From: Candidatus Dojkabacteria bacterium
GTDB taxonomy: Bacteria; Patescibacteriota; Dojkabacteria; GCA-002793355
Direction of reading: 5' to 3'
Assembly: GCA_027033525.1 (NCBI GenBank)
Contig: JALVLD010000171.1
Location: forward strand, 1-7,058
DNA: 7,058 nucleotides
In this document: positions 5,735-7,058 of the stretch, piece after piece
Layout of the letters: every line of letters begins with the position of its first letter
Numbering within the stretch: the stretch's first letter is position 1
The notes under the pieces: generated by a model
What the model was told of the DNA's origin: nothing
The model's input: only the letters and a program-made list of their open reading frames with translations
The model's database searches: none
Program-made: the position numbers and the translations under genes

Positions 5735-6565
5735 ATGGCGTTAAAGCATTATAAACCAACAACACCAGGCAGGCGCGGGATGGTGCGTGTTGATCGTTCT
5801 AACCTGGCTAAAACGCCTCAAGCTCCACGTTCGCTTTTGAGGGTAATTAAGAAAGCTGCTGGTAGGAATAATCAAGGAAGAATTACAGTGAGACATAGGG
5901 GGGGCGGTGTTCGTAGGAAGTACAGAATTATTGATTTTAAGCGGGATAAATTTGATATACCTGCAAAGGTTGTATCTATAGAATACGATCCTTATAGAAC
6001 TGGCAATATAGCTTTATTACAGTATGCAGATGGAGAGAAAAGGTATATCTTAGCACCTTCAGGCCTAAAAGTAGGAGACGAGGTAATTTCTAGTAAAAAT
6101 GAGGTTCCTTTAGAAACTGGTAATGCAACTGTACTTAAGAATATCCCTTCCGGGGTATATGTTCATAATGTAGAGCTTTATCCTGGACGTGGTGGGCAGT
6201 TGGCTCGTGCAGCAGGAGTAGGGATTCAGGTTCAAGGTGTAGTAGGCAAGTATGTGCAAGTTAGGATGCCATCTAAGGAAATTCGTTTGATTCACGGGGA
6301 TTGTTTAGCCACCATTGGGGTTGTAGGCAACGAGGAACATTTGCATGAGAATGTCGGGAAAGCAGGTATAAAAAGGCACATGGGTATTCGACCAACTGTG
6401 CGAGGTGTAGCTATGCATGCGCAGGCTCATCCGCATGGCGGAGGTGAAGGACGTACTGGTACAGGGCGTCCTGCTAAGGATCCCTGGGGGCACAGGGTTG
6501 GGACTCGTACTCGTAAGAACAAGCGTACAAGTAAATTTATAATAAAACCTCGCTATAAAGTTTAA
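5735..6565 (+). CDS. rplB: 50S ribosomal protein L2, with altered C-terminal signature
   Basis: The 276-residue product matches L2 throughout: MALKHYKPTTPGRRG at the start, GRNNQGRITVRHRGGGVRRK (about residues 46-65), IEYDPYRTGNIALL, the PGRGGQLARAAG segment, and HPHGGGEGRTGTGRP near the C-terminus. L2 supports peptidyl-transferase activity and subunit joining, and the histidine of HPHGG lies close to the catalytic centre. The normally near-invariant MNPVDHPHGGG reads MHAQAHPHGGG here (Met227 to Gly237), so the Asn and Asp of the family signature are lost. The ATG at 5735, one base after the rplW stop, matches the family N-terminus; a frame-open extension back to 5699 inside rplW adds unrelated residues. 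No Shine-Dalgarno is visible. Confidence 0.97.
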   Translation: MALKHYKPTTPGRRGMVRVDRSNLAKTPQAPRSLLRVIKKAAGRNNQGRITVRHRGGGVRRKYRIIDFKRDKFDIPAKVVSIEYDPYRTGNIALLQYADGEKRYILAPSGLKVGDEVISSKNEVPLETGNATVLKNIPSGVYVHNVELYPGRGGQLARAAGVGIQVQGVVGKYVQVRMPSKEIRLIHGDCLATIGVVGNEEHLHENVGKAGIKRHMGIRPTVRGVAMHAQAHPHGGGEGRTGTGRPAKDPWGHRVGTRTRKNKRTSKFIIKPRYKV

Positions 6566-6568
6566 ATT

Positions 6569-6581
6569 TGGTAAAATACCA
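6569..6581 (+). promoter_or_regulatory. Hairpin and possible -10 box directly before rpsS
   Basis: TGGTA (6569-6573) and TACCA (6577-6581) form a perfect 5-bp inverted repeat around AAA, ending two bases before the rpsS ATG. The same bases contain TAAAAT (6572-6577), placed so that transcription would start at about the ATG, as in leaderless promoters with a TANNNT box. Either role is speculative in an AT-rich gap. Confidence 0.25.
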
Positions 6582-6583
6582 TT

Positions 6584-6895
6584 ATGTCACGATCATTAAA
6601 GAAGGGGCCATACATAAACCCTAAGATATACAAAAAAGTACTAAAGGCTAAAGAGTCTGGAAAAGATACGGTCATTAAGGTATGGGATAGAGCTTGCGTA
6701 ATATTTCCGGAGATGGTTGGGTTAAAGATAGCAGTGCATACTGGTAGAGATTTTAAAACTATATATATAACCGAATCTATGGTGGGGCATAGGCTAGGCG
6801 AGTTTGCAATAACCCGCACGTTTAAGGGCCATGCTAAAAAAGGTAAGATATCAAAAGCCTATGCATTTACTGGGCGTTATTTAAAGGATGAATAA
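6584..6895 (+). CDS. rpsS: 30S ribosomal protein S19
   Basis: The 103-residue product has the S19 opening [11 protein letters not shown], the [16 protein letters not shown] strand pair, and the signature [19 protein letters not shown] followed by KGHAKKGK. S19 lies in the 30S head, contacts the A-site finger, and pairs with S13. Compared with the usual 92 or so residues it has about ten extra C-terminal residues ([12 protein letters not shown] region). The usual WSRRS reads WDRAC (residues 34-38). The ATG at 6584 gives the family N-terminus. The 18-bp gap after rplB is the largest inside this operon segment. No Shine-Dalgarno is visible. Confidence 0.96.
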   Translation: MSRSLKKGPYINPKIYKKVLKAKESGKDTVIKVWDRACVIFPEMVGLKIAVHTGRDFKTIYITESMVGHRLGEFAITRTFKGHAKKGKISKAYAFTGRYLKDE

Positions 6896-6905
6896 ATAAG
6901 AAATC

Positions 6906-7058
6906 ATGAAGGCAGTTGTAAAAGCAAATATAAAAAATATACCGATGTCGGATAAAAAAATAACTCCGGTATTGGAATTGATTAAGGGACATAGTGCTAA
7001 ATTGGCTTTACAGGAATTAAAGTTAATAAATAAGAAAGCTGCAATATACATTGCAAAA
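6906..7058 (+). CDS. rplV: 50S ribosomal protein L22, N-terminal part (runs off window)
   Basis: Fifty-one codons are visible from ATG 6906. The translation MKAVVKANIKNIPMSDKKIT is followed by PVLELIKGHSAKLALQEL and then NKKAAIYIAK at the edge. This matches the L22 N-terminal half, with the pattern I(S/P)xRKVRxVxDLIRGKxxxxAL in divergent form; the usual SPRKVR is SDKKIT. Position directly after rpsS is the standard one. L22 spans the 50S subunit and its later hairpin lines the exit tunnel opposite L4, but that part is outside the window. The gene starts 10 bp after the rpsS stop with no Shine-Dalgarno. Confidence 0.93.
   Translation, partial: MKAVVKANIKNIPMSDKKITPVLELIKGHSAKLALQELKLINKKAAIYIAK

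Noticed and set aside
1..7058. Recoded TGA (genetic codes 4 or 25), known in some CPR lineages
   Set aside because: No in-frame TGA occurs in about 2,200 codons, and Trp and Gly positions use standard codons.
1..7058. tRNA or rRNA genes, CRISPR arrays, mobile elements
   Set aside because: The genes fill nearly all of the window, and the gaps are under 175 bp with no cloverleaf, repeat array, transposase or terminal repeat visible.

Overview
The window is an AT-rich (about 40 % G+C by eye) bacterial stretch with every gene on the + strand. It holds the 3' end of a 3D-domain (cell-wall hydrolase-like) gene, then fusA (EF-G) and tuf (EF-Tu), then the start of the S10 ribosomal protein operon: rpsJ, rplC, rplD, rplW, rplB, rpsS and a truncated rplV. 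Standard code (table 11) works throughout. Ribosomal protein signatures such as HGQSDRHR in L3 and GGGVAHGP in L4 resemble those I associate with Candidate Phyla Radiation (Patescibacteria) bacteria. That placement is an inference and was not checked against a database.

Layout: 2-289 is the partial 3D-domain protein. 290-460 is an intergenic region with two candidate promoters for fusA. fusA runs 461-2584. A 77-bp gap with a TATAAT box leads into tuf at 2662-3828. A strong intrinsic terminator at 3831-3863 ends the tuf transcript. From 3894 to the right edge, the S10 operon is tightly packed, with gaps of 1 to 18 bp. rpsL and rpsG, which often precede fusA, are not here. Almost no gene has a recognisable Shine-Dalgarno sequence, and several candidate -10 boxes lie only about 15-23 bases before the start codon, suggesting leaderless or very short-leader mRNAs.

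Together the genes supply the two elongation GTPases and the proteins that line the polypeptide exit tunnel and peptidyl-transferase surroundings (L2, L3, L4, L22, L23), plus S10 and S19 of the small-subunit head.

The main discovery lead is in the GTPases. P-loop, switch II and domains II onward look orthodox, but the guanine-specificity motifs are altered in both. EF-Tu has N-I-F-E where NKCD is expected, and N-A-F for SAL. EF-G has N-K-L-N for NKMD, and its SA(F/L) G5 element is replaced by G-D-S. NxxE is the G4 form of the ATP-preferring YchF/OLA1 family, and Asp-to-Asn at this position is the classic change that moves GTPases away from GTP. Parallel change in both factors suggests an altered nucleotide preference (ATP, XTP or relaxed) in elongation. 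This is a hypothesis. EF-Tu also lacks the Arg-Gly of switch I, and L2 has lost the N..D/E part of its signature next to the peptidyl-transferase centre.
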